Of a stretch of DNA of 64,000 nucleotides, positions 45,118 through 52,428 are shown one piece after another (the stretch's first letter is position 1; every line of letters begins with the position of its first letter). The notes under the pieces are model-generated. The model was not told the DNA's origin. It made no database searches and saw only the letters and a program-made list of their open reading frames with translations. Made by a program: the position numbers and the translations under genes. Source of the stretch: Verrucomicrobiota bacterium (lineage in GTDB: Bacteria; Verrucomicrobiota; Verrucomicrobiia; Limisphaerales; Pedosphaeraceae); the NCBI GenBank assembly GCA_021325145.1, contig JAJPHR010000080.1, forward strand, positions 47,983 to 111,982. Reading direction: 5' to 3'.

Positions 45118-45833
45118 CACGATTGCGCCAAAATCTCCGCCAGATGAATCGTCTTTACGGAACTTTTCTGCCGATCCAGCAATCCCTGCACCTGCATCAG
45201 GCAACTTGAGTCGTTGCTCACGATATACTGCGCGCCCGTGGCGAAAGCGGAGGCGCATTTTACCTCGCCCATCGCCGTTGAAATCATGGGAAACTTGGCC
45301 GCGAAAGTTCCGCCGAACCCACAGCAGGTTTCCGCATCCTTCATCTCCACAAATTCCAAATCCCGCACCTTCGCCAGTAATGCGCGCGCCGGCTTCTTGT
45401 TGCCCAATTCGCGCAGCCCGTGGCAGCCATCGTGGAAGGTTACCCTGGCCGGAAAGCGCGCCCCTACGTCCGTGACCCCCAGCCGGTTCACCAGGAAATC
45501 CGAAAATTCATGGCATTTTCCCGCCAGCATTTTGGCCTCCCGCGAGTGCACTGTGCCTGAAAACAAATCGGGATAGAAAACTCTCAGCATGGCCCCGCAC
45601 GAGCCCGACGCAATCACCACAGCCTCCGCGTCCTTGAGCCGATCCAGCACCTTGCCCGCGACCGCCCGCGATTCATCCCAATATCCCGCATTGAAAGCGG
45701 GCTGGCCGCAGCAAACGATTTCTTCCGGGCACCGGACCTTGTGCCCGAGTCGTTCCAGGATATGCACCATGCTGATCCCCACCTTGGGATACATCAAATC
45801 CACGAAACACGGAATGAACAACGTAATCGTCAT
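45117..45833 (-). CDS. lutA: LutA-type (Fe-S)-binding oxidoreductase subunit
   Basis: 238 residues with two CCG-type cysteine clusters: CFVDLMYPKVG to EEIVCCGQPAFNAG, and GSCGAML to DAETCCGFGGTFAAKFP. These bind Fe-S in the LutA/GlcF family. First gene of lutABC. The substrate is likely L-lactate, although glycolate-type complexes use similar subunits. Confidence 0.92.
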   Translation of the reverse strand: MTITLFIPCFVDLMYPKVGISMVHILERLGHKVRCPEEIVCCGQPAFNAGYWDESRAVAGKVLDRLKDAEAVVIASGSCGAMLRVFYPDLFSGTVHSREAKMLAGKCHEFSDFLVNRLGVTDVGARFPARVTFHDGCHGLRELGNKKPARALLAKVRDLEFVEMKDAETCCGFGGTFAAKFPMISTAMGEVKCASAFATGAQYIVSNDSSCLMQVQGLLDRQKSSVKTIHLAEILAQS

Positions 45834-45966
45834 GCCAAATCAACCGCTGACGATAATAGGTATTAGCCGCGCGCCACTCAAGCGGGAAGCGAGTCACCGG
45901 TTTTCTTTGGCTGTGTCTTATGGGCGAGTAGGCCTGATAAGTTGGAACTGGGGGCGAGGTCGGTCC

Positions 45967-46257
45967 TCATTTCAAGGCTTTCTTGATCTTTCCTGGGTGC
46001 TGTCTGCAACCCAACACACGCCAGACCTCCACAACGTCTTGGTTCATCCGATAGTAAACCGCATAAGGAAATCGCTTTGAAAGTAACCGATAATAGCCCC
46101 AATGAGTCGAGTGAGTGCCGCCATACAAAGCCAGAGAGTCAATGTCGGAGAAAAGCGAATCCATGAAGTATTGCCCAAGCCCTTCCCCCTGCTCCTCGTA
46201 AAAATCCCTGCCCCTCTCCAGGTCCGCCACGCCTGAAGATAGGATTCGAATCTTCAT
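45967..46257 (-). CDS. RelE/ParE-family toxin
   Basis: 96 residues with the RelE/ParE fold: SGVADLERGRDFYEEQ helix, RLLSKRFPYAVYYRM strand region and VWRVLGCRQHPGK near the end. It overlaps the antitoxin stop as ATGA. RelE members cleave mRNA on ribosomes, ParE members poison gyrase; the sequence alone does not decide which. Confidence 0.85.
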   Translation of the reverse strand: MKIRILSSGVADLERGRDFYEEQGEGLGQYFMDSLFSDIDSLALYGGTHSTHWGYYRLLSKRFPYAVYYRMNQDVVEVWRVLGCRQHPGKIKKALK

Positions 46258-46469
46258 TCATGCCGCTTTCGCAGTTGGTCCTTTGCTGCTTCCCAATTCA
46301 CAAATTGTTCCTGGCCCGATTTGACCCGCTGCTCAGCAGCCGAGAGTTCCTCGCGGTGCCAGCCGGGAGATTCAAATTCCTCTCCGTTTCGGGTGAGGTC
46401 TTCCCATAGAGCTTCCAAAGCCATAAGCTTTTCCGCTCGTGACATCTGCGTAAGAGGCAGCGAAATCAT
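46254..46469 (-). CDS. Putative addiction-module antitoxin
   Basis: 71 residues of the TIGR02574 'addiction module component' type: LTQMSRAEKLMALEALWEDL, then SPGWHREELSAAEQRVKSG. It normally precedes and neutralises a RelE/ParE toxin, exactly the order seen here. Probably autoregulates the pair. Confidence 0.85.
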   Translation of the reverse strand: MISLPLTQMSRAEKLMALEALWEDLTRNGEEFESPGWHREELSAAEQRVKSGQEQFVNWEAAKDQLRKRHE

Positions 46470-46588
46470 CGGAGAAGATCATACACGTCTTCTTGTCCGT
46501 TGTAAACCGCCGACGTATGAGCAAATGAACGACCAGGAATTCATTGCTTGCCGCTGGACACAGTTAACTGGCGAAAACATAATCGCGC

Positions 46589-47281
46589 ATGGCTGTTTCC
46601 TTCGACCAAATCGTTCCGTGGGGACGTTCCCGCCAGGAATACGAGCTGATGTTCAGCCTGGATGCGGAGGATTTATCCGGCGGAGTGCTCGACTGTGGCG
46701 GCGGCCCGGCCAGCTTCACCGCGGAACTGACGGCATCAGGTGTGCGGGCGGTTTCGGTGGACCCGATCTATGCCTTCTCCGGCTCGGAGATTCACGCGCG
46801 CTTTGAAGCAGTCGTGGAGTCCATGATTTCGCAGGTTCGCGCCACACCGGGAGATTGGGTATGGAGCTACCATCGCGATCCCGATGATCTTTACGCCAAC
46901 CGGCGCGCCGCCATCGAAGGATTTTTGGCGGACTACGAGAATGGCTTGCGCGAGCATCGTTATATCGTGGGCGAATTGCCTTCGCTGCCATTCAAGTCAG
47001 ATTCTTTCGGGCTCGCAGTCTGCTCCCATCTGCTTTTCCTTTATTCTGATCTGCTCTCCGAGGATTTTCACGTCCGCTCAATCCTTGAGTTATGCCGGGT
47101 GGCCCGCGAGGTTCGCTTGTTTCCTCTGTTGACACTTGCCCGTGAACCTTCTCCACATCTCGCAGCGGTGCAGTCGGCCGTGCGACTGCGTGGATGGAGC
47201 AGCGAAGTGGTGCCCGTGAATTTCGAGTTTCAACGCGGCGGCAACAAAATGCTAAGAGTCTTTCGGCCTGGCGGGGTTTAG
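46589..47281 (+). CDS. SAM-dependent methyltransferase-like protein
   Basis: 230 residues. Motif I is GGVLDCGGGPASFTAEL and an acidic residue after strand 2 (VSVDPIY) fits SAM binding. Later strands include GLAVCSHLLFLYS and a final EFQRGGNKMLRVFRP. Substrate unknown. It is the only plus-strand gene in its neighbourhood and convergent with the MutS-like gene 16 bp away. Confidence 0.7.
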   Translation: MAVSFDQIVPWGRSRQEYELMFSLDAEDLSGGVLDCGGGPASFTAELTASGVRAVSVDPIYAFSGSEIHARFEAVVESMISQVRATPGDWVWSYHRDPDDLYANRRAAIEGFLADYENGLREHRYIVGELPSLPFKSDSFGLAVCSHLLFLYSDLLSEDFHVRSILELCRVAREVRLFPLLTLAREPSPHLAAVQSAVRLRGWSSEVVPVNFEFQRGGNKMLRVFRPGGV

Positions 47282-47297
47282 AAGCTTGCCTGCACGC

Positions 47298-49082
47298 CTA
47301 CACTTCAATCCCCACTGAGCGCATCAATTCCAAGGCATTGCTTTTTTCAACGATGCCGGGGCGCAAACGATAGTCGAAACTCAGCCGGCCGTTTTCGAGG
47401 TAGTCTTCAAAATGAAAGTTGGCGCCATGCGGTTGCACCTGTTCAACGATTTGTGTCAATGCCAAATCGTGCGTGGTGATCAGCCCCATCGCTCCGCGCT
47501 GGACCAGGGAGCACACGATGGAAGCAGCGCCAACGCGGCGGTCGTGCGAATTGGTGCCGCTCAGAAGTTCGTCCAGCAGAAATAACAACGGCGGAGCATG
47601 GCTCGTGAGCTTCATAATTTGCCCCAATCGCGAGATTTCGGCGTAAAAACGGGAGACGCCTTCCTGGAGAGAATCAACTGTCCGCATGGACACCCCAACT
47701 TGCAATGGCGTCATCCGCAGTCCGCGAGCGCGCACCGGCGCGCCAGCCATGGCCAGGACCACGTTCACGCCGAGCGCGCGGAGGTAGGTGCTCTTGCCCG
47801 ACATGTTCGAACCGCTGATCACCAGCAAACGACAATTCGAATCCAGGCGCACATCGTTTCGCACGCAACGGCCTTCCGCAATCAACGGGTGGCCCAAACC
47901 TTCCGCCTCGATCGCCATGGAAGGCAAGTCCACGATCAACGTTGGAAACGGGTCAGCCGGATGTTCGAACGCATACCCGGCCAGTGAGGAAAGCGCCTCC
48001 AGTTCACCCAGACAACGGAGCCACACTTTGATCATCGGTCCGAAGTTCGCGCGCCAGGCCTCGATGGCAAAGGCAAACTGCGTTCCCCACAAAGCGAAAG
48101 CGCAAAAAGGCGCGGCGACATAATTGTTCCGCGACTCAAGCCAGTCGCACAGCCGTGCCAGACGGCGAATCGAATCAGAAGCGGACACTCCAAGGGATCG
48201 GCACTCGGCCTGCAATTGTTGCAAACGCGCCGACTGAAACTGCTGCCGCTCCAGGCAAGCCAGCAACCCGGCCAGCCGTTTCAAGTCCCTCGCCGGTGAA
48301 TTGATGAGACGAAGCACCTTCCGAACCCGCTGCTGATAAACCCACGCCAGCAAAAGTTGGATTGCGAGGGTCACTCCGAAGGGCCAGGTATTCCCCGTCG
48401 AAGCGCCGTAAATAAACAGACCCAGATTTATGGGCGGGAGGCAAAACGCGAGGATTCGAATCGGGCCGGATTCCAGGATTAGTGTATGCTCCGCCCATGC
48501 CAGCAAAGAATCCGTATGAATTTGCGCCTGCGTTTCCTCCGCCAGCATGCCCAACTGTTCCCGCAAATCGAGCTTCAGCCGCAATTCGTCCACCACCGCA
48601 TGCCGCGCGTGAATTTCCCCGGCCACAGCCGGATGAAGCAACCAACCGGCCAGCGTCGCGCGCCCGCCTTGCGTTTGGGCGGCATTGATTAACTCGAACA
48701 CTGAGCCTGCCCCAAACAAGTCCAGGTCAGCCGCGTAAGGATGATGCGAGTCAAGAAATTCGGTTCCAGATGTTCCCTTGCCCGCCCATTTATCATTCAA
48801 ACGATCCAAACCCGACTGATAAAAATGGCTGACGCGGCGGGCCAAATCGCGCGCGTTCAGTACACGGTCGTGAACCATTCCGCTCAGGAAGATTCCGCCG
48901 ACCAACATCGCAAAGACGAATCCAACGGAGACCTGGGATTGGAAAAGCAAAGCAGCGGCAACCAGCAGCACGAAAACAAACGCCAGCCGCAAATTGCCCA
49001 ACGTGATGTGCCATCGTTCGTGATGACCCGCTTTCTGCTGCCAGATGGCGAGTCGTGACTGGTATTCTTTTGCTGGATCCAT
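47298..49082 (-). CDS. Membrane-anchored MutS-family ATPase
   Basis: 594 residues. The C-terminal third is a MutS ATPase: Walker A ISGSNMSGKST, Walker B LLFLLDELLSGTNSHDR, and GLITTHDLALTQ. The DNA mismatch-recognition domain is missing. The N-terminal half has about four membrane helices (LRLAFVFVLLVAAALLFQ, VGFVFAMLVGGIFLSG, IRILAFCLPPINLGLFIYG, GVTLAIQLLLAWVYQQ). Such proteins occur in Bacteroidota and Verrucomicrobiota; their role is unknown. Not a standard repair protein. Confidence 0.82.
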   Translation of the reverse strand: MDPAKEYQSRLAIWQQKAGHHERWHITLGNLRLAFVFVLLVAAALLFQSQVSVGFVFAMLVGGIFLSGMVHDRVLNARDLARRVSHFYQSGLDRLNDKWAGKGTSGTEFLDSHHPYAADLDLFGAGSVFELINAAQTQGGRATLAGWLLHPAVAGEIHARHAVVDELRLKLDLREQLGMLAEETQAQIHTDSLLAWAEHTLILESGPIRILAFCLPPINLGLFIYGASTGNTWPFGVTLAIQLLLAWVYQQRVRKVLRLINSPARDLKRLAGLLACLERQQFQSARLQQLQAECRSLGVSASDSIRRLARLCDWLESRNNYVAAPFCAFALWGTQFAFAIEAWRANFGPMIKVWLRCLGELEALSSLAGYAFEHPADPFPTLIVDLPSMAIEAEGLGHPLIAEGRCVRNDVRLDSNCRLLVISGSNMSGKSTYLRALGVNVVLAMAGAPVRARGLRMTPLQVGVSMRTVDSLQEGVSRFYAEISRLGQIMKLTSHAPPLLFLLDELLSGTNSHDRRVGAASIVCSLVQRGAMGLITTHDLALTQIVEQVQPHGANFHFEDYLENGRLSFDYRLRPGIVEKSNALELMRSVGIEV

Positions 49083-49192
49083 TTGCGGCAGGAGTCGCCT
49101 CCTCCGCCTTCTTTTACTTCCAAGCCCAACCGAATTCCAGAAGAGATTAGGATTGAGTTGCGCCGCGGGACATTGTCCTATGGAGATCAGCC

Positions 49193-50260
49193 ATGCCCAA
49201 TATGAAAATCAGGAAACTTCTCTTCGTGCTCCTTTGCTTTGCCATTGCTCCAGCCTTCCAATCGCGTGGAGCGCAACCAACCCTCGACATCTACTGGGTG
49301 GATGTGGAAGGCGGCGCAGCCACCTTGATCGTCACTCCCGAGAAGGAATCAATCTTGATCGACGCCGGTTCCGCCGGTGGCCGTGACCCGGGACGCATCC
49401 AGAAAGCGGCCGAAGCCGCCGGCTTGAAGCGAATCGATTATTTCATCCTGACGCATTTCCATACCGACCACTTCGGCGGCGCTGCCGAAGTCGCGGACTT
49501 GATGCCGATCGGGACGGTGTATGACAACGGCATTCCGGACCACGACCCGGACAATAATCGCAACGACACGCGCTTCCCTCTCCTGATCAAGCCATACCGC
49601 GAAATGAAAGTGGAAAAGCGGGAGGTCATCCAGGTTGATGATTTGATTCCTCTTCGCCAGTCTGAAAAACCCGGCGTGGCGAAACTCTCGCTTCGCTGCC
49701 TGGGCGCACGACAATCTTTCACCTCCCACGCGCCGCCCGGCGCTTCAACCAATTCCTCCTGCGATGGCGCCAAGATGAAAAGCAAGGACACCAGCGACAA
49801 CGCCAACAGCGTGGTAACCCTCCTGGAATTCGGCCCATTTCGATTCTTTGACGGTGGCGACCTCACCTGGAATGTCGAGTCCCAGTTGGTCTGCCCGGTG
49901 AACCTTGTCGGGCCGGTGGATGTTTACCAAGTCGGGCACCACGGCTTGGACTTGAGCAACAATCCCCTGCTCGTTCGCGCCCTCTCACCAACCGTAACCG
50001 TGATGAGCAACGGAACTTCCAAAGGCTGTCAGCCTGAAACTTTTGCCACGTTAACCGCCGTGCCTTCGATACAGGCGCGCTACCAAATCCACCGCAACCT
50101 CCGCGCCGATTCCGAAAACAATACTTCGGACGAATACATCGCGAATCAAGCGGCGAAGTGTGACGGGAATTACATCAAACTCTCAGTCGCCTCGGATGGC
50201 AGAAGTTACACGTTCAGCATTCCAGCCACGGGACATGAACGGAAGTTCCAGACCAAATGA
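49193..50260 (+). CDS. Secreted metallo-beta-lactamase-fold hydrolase (ComEC-like)
   Basis: 355 residues with signal peptide (MKIRKLLFVLLCFAIAPAFQ). GGAG lies just upstream of the ATG region (TGGAGATCAGCC). Metal-binding HFHTDHFGG is in ILTHFHTDHFGGAAE; a later D sits in FFDGGDLTWN and H in YQVGHHGLDLSNN, as in ComEC-type competence hydrolases. It likely cleaves a phosphodiester or related bond outside the cytoplasm; substrate unknown. Confidence 0.82.
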   Translation: MPNMKIRKLLFVLLCFAIAPAFQSRGAQPTLDIYWVDVEGGAATLIVTPEKESILIDAGSAGGRDPGRIQKAAEAAGLKRIDYFILTHFHTDHFGGAAEVADLMPIGTVYDNGIPDHDPDNNRNDTRFPLLIKPYREMKVEKREVIQVDDLIPLRQSEKPGVAKLSLRCLGARQSFTSHAPPGASTNSSCDGAKMKSKDTSDNANSVVTLLEFGPFRFFDGGDLTWNVESQLVCPVNLVGPVDVYQVGHHGLDLSNNPLLVRALSPTVTVMSNGTSKGCQPETFATLTAVPSIQARYQIHRNLRADSENNTSDEYIANQAAKCDGNYIKLSVASDGRSYTFSIPATGHERKFQTK

Positions 50261-50403
50261 AAAGCTCCAACCGTCAAGCACCAGAGAAAACCCAAGCTTC
50301 AAGCATCAAGCCATGAACGCGAGGACACTTAATGAGTTCGCGGCGCAATTGAGATTTATCCGGATTGGAGCTTCTCTGGAACTTGGTGCTTGAAGTTTGG
50401 AGC
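50259..50403. repeat. Inverted AAGCTCCAA...TTGGAGCTT repeat between convergent genes
   Basis: GCTCCAACCGTCAAGCACCAG at the left is mirrored by CTGGAACTTGGTGCTTG and GTTTGGAGCTT at the right, around a central non-repeat part. It lies between the 3' ends of two convergent genes, where it could act as a bidirectional transcription barrier. Same family as 43626-43714. Confidence 0.6.
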
Positions 50404-50421
50404 TTGCGGCGCTTCGCACCG

Positions 50422-51090
50422 CTATTCCAGCCGTGCGATTCCATTGGCAATCGCGTACTTCGTCAACCCCGCCACCGTGTGAATATTCAGCTTGTCCATT
50501 ACGCGTTCGCGATGGGTTTCAATAGTGCGGACGCCTACGCCCAGCTTGGTGGCCATTTCCTTGTTACTCTGGCCTTCGGCGATCATCGCCAAAACCTCTC
50601 GCTCGCGGCTCGTCAACCGTCCCGGAGCACCGTCTTCATCGGTCGCCCCGGCTTCCGCCAAATACTGGTTCAACACAATCTGGCTGACATCCGGACTGAA
50701 AAAAGCCTCGCCGCCGCTGATCGACTCAATCGCCCGGACGAGATCCGCCAGCGAAGCATCCTTCAATACATAACCATGCGCTCCCGATTGAATGATCTGC
50801 AGCACGTAATGCTTGTTGCTGTGAACCGAGAGGATCAACACCCTGACTTGCGGCAATTCCTTCCGTATCTGGCGCGTCGCATCCAGGCCGCTCATCTTCG
50901 GCATGTCGATGTCCATGAGCACGACGTCCGGTTGCAATTGCCGCGCTTGCGTCAAGGCTTCTTCGCCATCGACGGCTTCCCCTACAACCTCAAGGTGCTC
51001 AAGGTTGTTCAGGCAAGAGCGAATGCCCCGCCTGACTACCGGGTGGTCGTCCACCAACAATAGTCTAATCTTCTTTTTCCTTTTGTTCAT
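50422..51090 (-). CDS. NarL/LuxR-family response regulator
   Basis: 222 residues from ATG 51090. A receiver domain with phospho-acceptor D60 (VVLMDIDMPKMSG), acidic pair DD in LLVDDHP, and K in DASLADL region is followed by a LuxR HTH (LTSREREVLAMIAEGQSNKE, RTIETHRERVMDKLNIHT). Transcription regulator activated by a NarX-class kinase. No kinase adjoins it; the one at 60472 belongs to the right class and is a candidate partner. Confidence 0.92.
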   Translation of the reverse strand: MNKRKKKIRLLLVDDHPVVRRGIRSCLNNLEHLEVVGEAVDGEEALTQARQLQPDVVLMDIDMPKMSGLDATRQIRKELPQVRVLILSVHSNKHYVLQIIQSGAHGYVLKDASLADLVRAIESISGGEAFFSPDVSQIVLNQYLAEAGATDEDGAPGRLTSREREVLAMIAEGQSNKEMATKLGVGVRTIETHRERVMDKLNIHTVAGLTKYAIANGIARLE

Positions 51091-51105
51091 TGGCGCCAAT
51101 TTCAC

Positions 51106-51405
51106 TTTGCGTGGAGTGACTTGTCGCTGGGTGAACGCTTAAATGCTGCCAATATCCGCATCAGTACGGACATACTTGCCATTCTCGACGCGCAAATCAA
51201 TCAAAAACTATCAGCCCATCGGCCGGCAAACTCTGTAAGCCATTGATAGCAAACGCGCAACAATGGAATGTCACGTTTTCCAGCGCTTTTGACTGATGAT
51301 CACATCCGGGCTGCGGGCAATGGATGCCGCCGTTTTTCTTTGTCCTTTTGTAGAACAGTGTGTCCCGAGACCGGAAGCAAAGCGGCCCACCAAACGAACT
51401 TCTGT
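51106..51405. other. Intergenic stretch upstream of the response regulator
   Basis: About 300 bp between the response-regulator start and the recombinase stop. No gene, strong hairpin or repeat seen; it must contain the regulator's promoter. Confidence 0.5.
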
Positions 51406-52425
51406 TTACGCCCTCGGATGCGCCTCATCATACGCCCGTTTCAACCGATCCGTCGTCAGATGCGTATAGACCTGCGTGGTGACCAGGTGCGCGTGCCCCA
51501 GCAATTCCTGCACGCTCCTTAGGTCCGCCCCCGCATCCAACAGATGCGTCGCGTAACTGTGCCGCAACTTGTGCGGCGTCAACTGCGGGTCCAAGCCCAC
51601 CGCCGCCAGGTGCCTCTTCAGCCGTTGCTGCAAGATCCGCGGCTTGACTGGCCCTGCGTGTCCGTTGTGGGACAAAAATACCGGCGCATTGCCCATGGAT
51701 GCCCGTTCCAATGTGCTCCAATAATTCCGTATGGCCGCCAACGCATGCTCACCAATCGGCACCAGGCGCTCCTTCCTTCCCTTCCCGCGCACGCGCACCA
51801 GTCGCTCGCCCCAATCAATGTCCTCCGCCGCCAACCCGCACAATTCGCTGATGCGCAACCCGCACGAATAAATCGTTTCCAGTATCGCCACGTCCCGGTA
51901 ACAAACGCTCGCCGTGATCGGCCGCCCGCTCGCGCCCGGTTTGCGTGGAGTCTCCAATGGTTTCAACGGGGCTTTGAGCAGGTCGAGCATCTGTTCCACT
52001 GTCAGAAACTTCGGCAATCGCTTTTCCAATTTCGGCAGCGCCAGGTTCCGAATCGGCGACGCCGTCACCAGGCCGTGCCGAACGAGATGTTTGTAAAACG
52101 ACCGCAGCGCGGAAAATCGAAGCTGAATCGCCGCGCGGCTCAACTTGCCCCGGCCCAGAAAACGGACATAAGCCCGAAAATCGTCGCGCTGCAACCCCTT
52201 CCAATCCGGCGGTTGCCCTCTCTCCCCGCGATGCCAGCGATGAAACTCAACCAGCGCCTGCTGGTAATTGCGTTGTGTGTAAATGGACGCTCCACGGTCC
52301 GCCGACAAATGTTGCAGGAAACTCTTAATCCATTTGTCTGCCAATGCGGGATCCGGTCCCCGCTGCTCACTCGCATCCGATTTCGAAGACTCCCCGGCCG
52401 TTTCGCTTCGGACGGAATTCATCAC
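51406..52425 (-). CDS. xerC: Tyrosine recombinase, XerC/XerD type
   Basis: 339 residues, somewhat longer than the usual 300 because of a Ser/Glu-rich head and an insert near 155-175. SAM-like N-terminal domain (YTQRNYQQALVEFHRWH) and catalytic domain with R191 (YSCGLRISELCGL), K215, H285-R288 (TPHKLRHSYATHLLD), H311 (LGHAHL) and nucleophile Y320 (TTQVYTHL). It probably resolves chromosome dimers at dif. The gene starts 3 bp after topB, so they are co-transcribed. XerC versus XerD cannot be decided here. Confidence 0.9.
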   Translation of the reverse strand: MMNSVRSETAGESSKSDASEQRGPDPALADKWIKSFLQHLSADRGASIYTQRNYQQALVEFHRWHRGERGQPPDWKGLQRDDFRAYVRFLGRGKLSRAAIQLRFSALRSFYKHLVRHGLVTASPIRNLALPKLEKRLPKFLTVEQMLDLLKAPLKPLETPRKPGASGRPITASVCYRDVAILETIYSCGLRISELCGLAAEDIDWGERLVRVRGKGRKERLVPIGEHALAAIRNYWSTLERASMGNAPVFLSHNGHAGPVKPRILQQRLKRHLAAVGLDPQLTPHKLRHSYATHLLDAGADLRSVQELLGHAHLVTTQVYTHLTTDRLKRAYDEAHPRA

Positions 52426-52428
52426 GTC

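Noticed and set aside
46236..46256. GGATTCGAATC resembling a tRNA T-loop
   Set aside because: It lies inside the toxin gene start and no cloverleaf forms around it.
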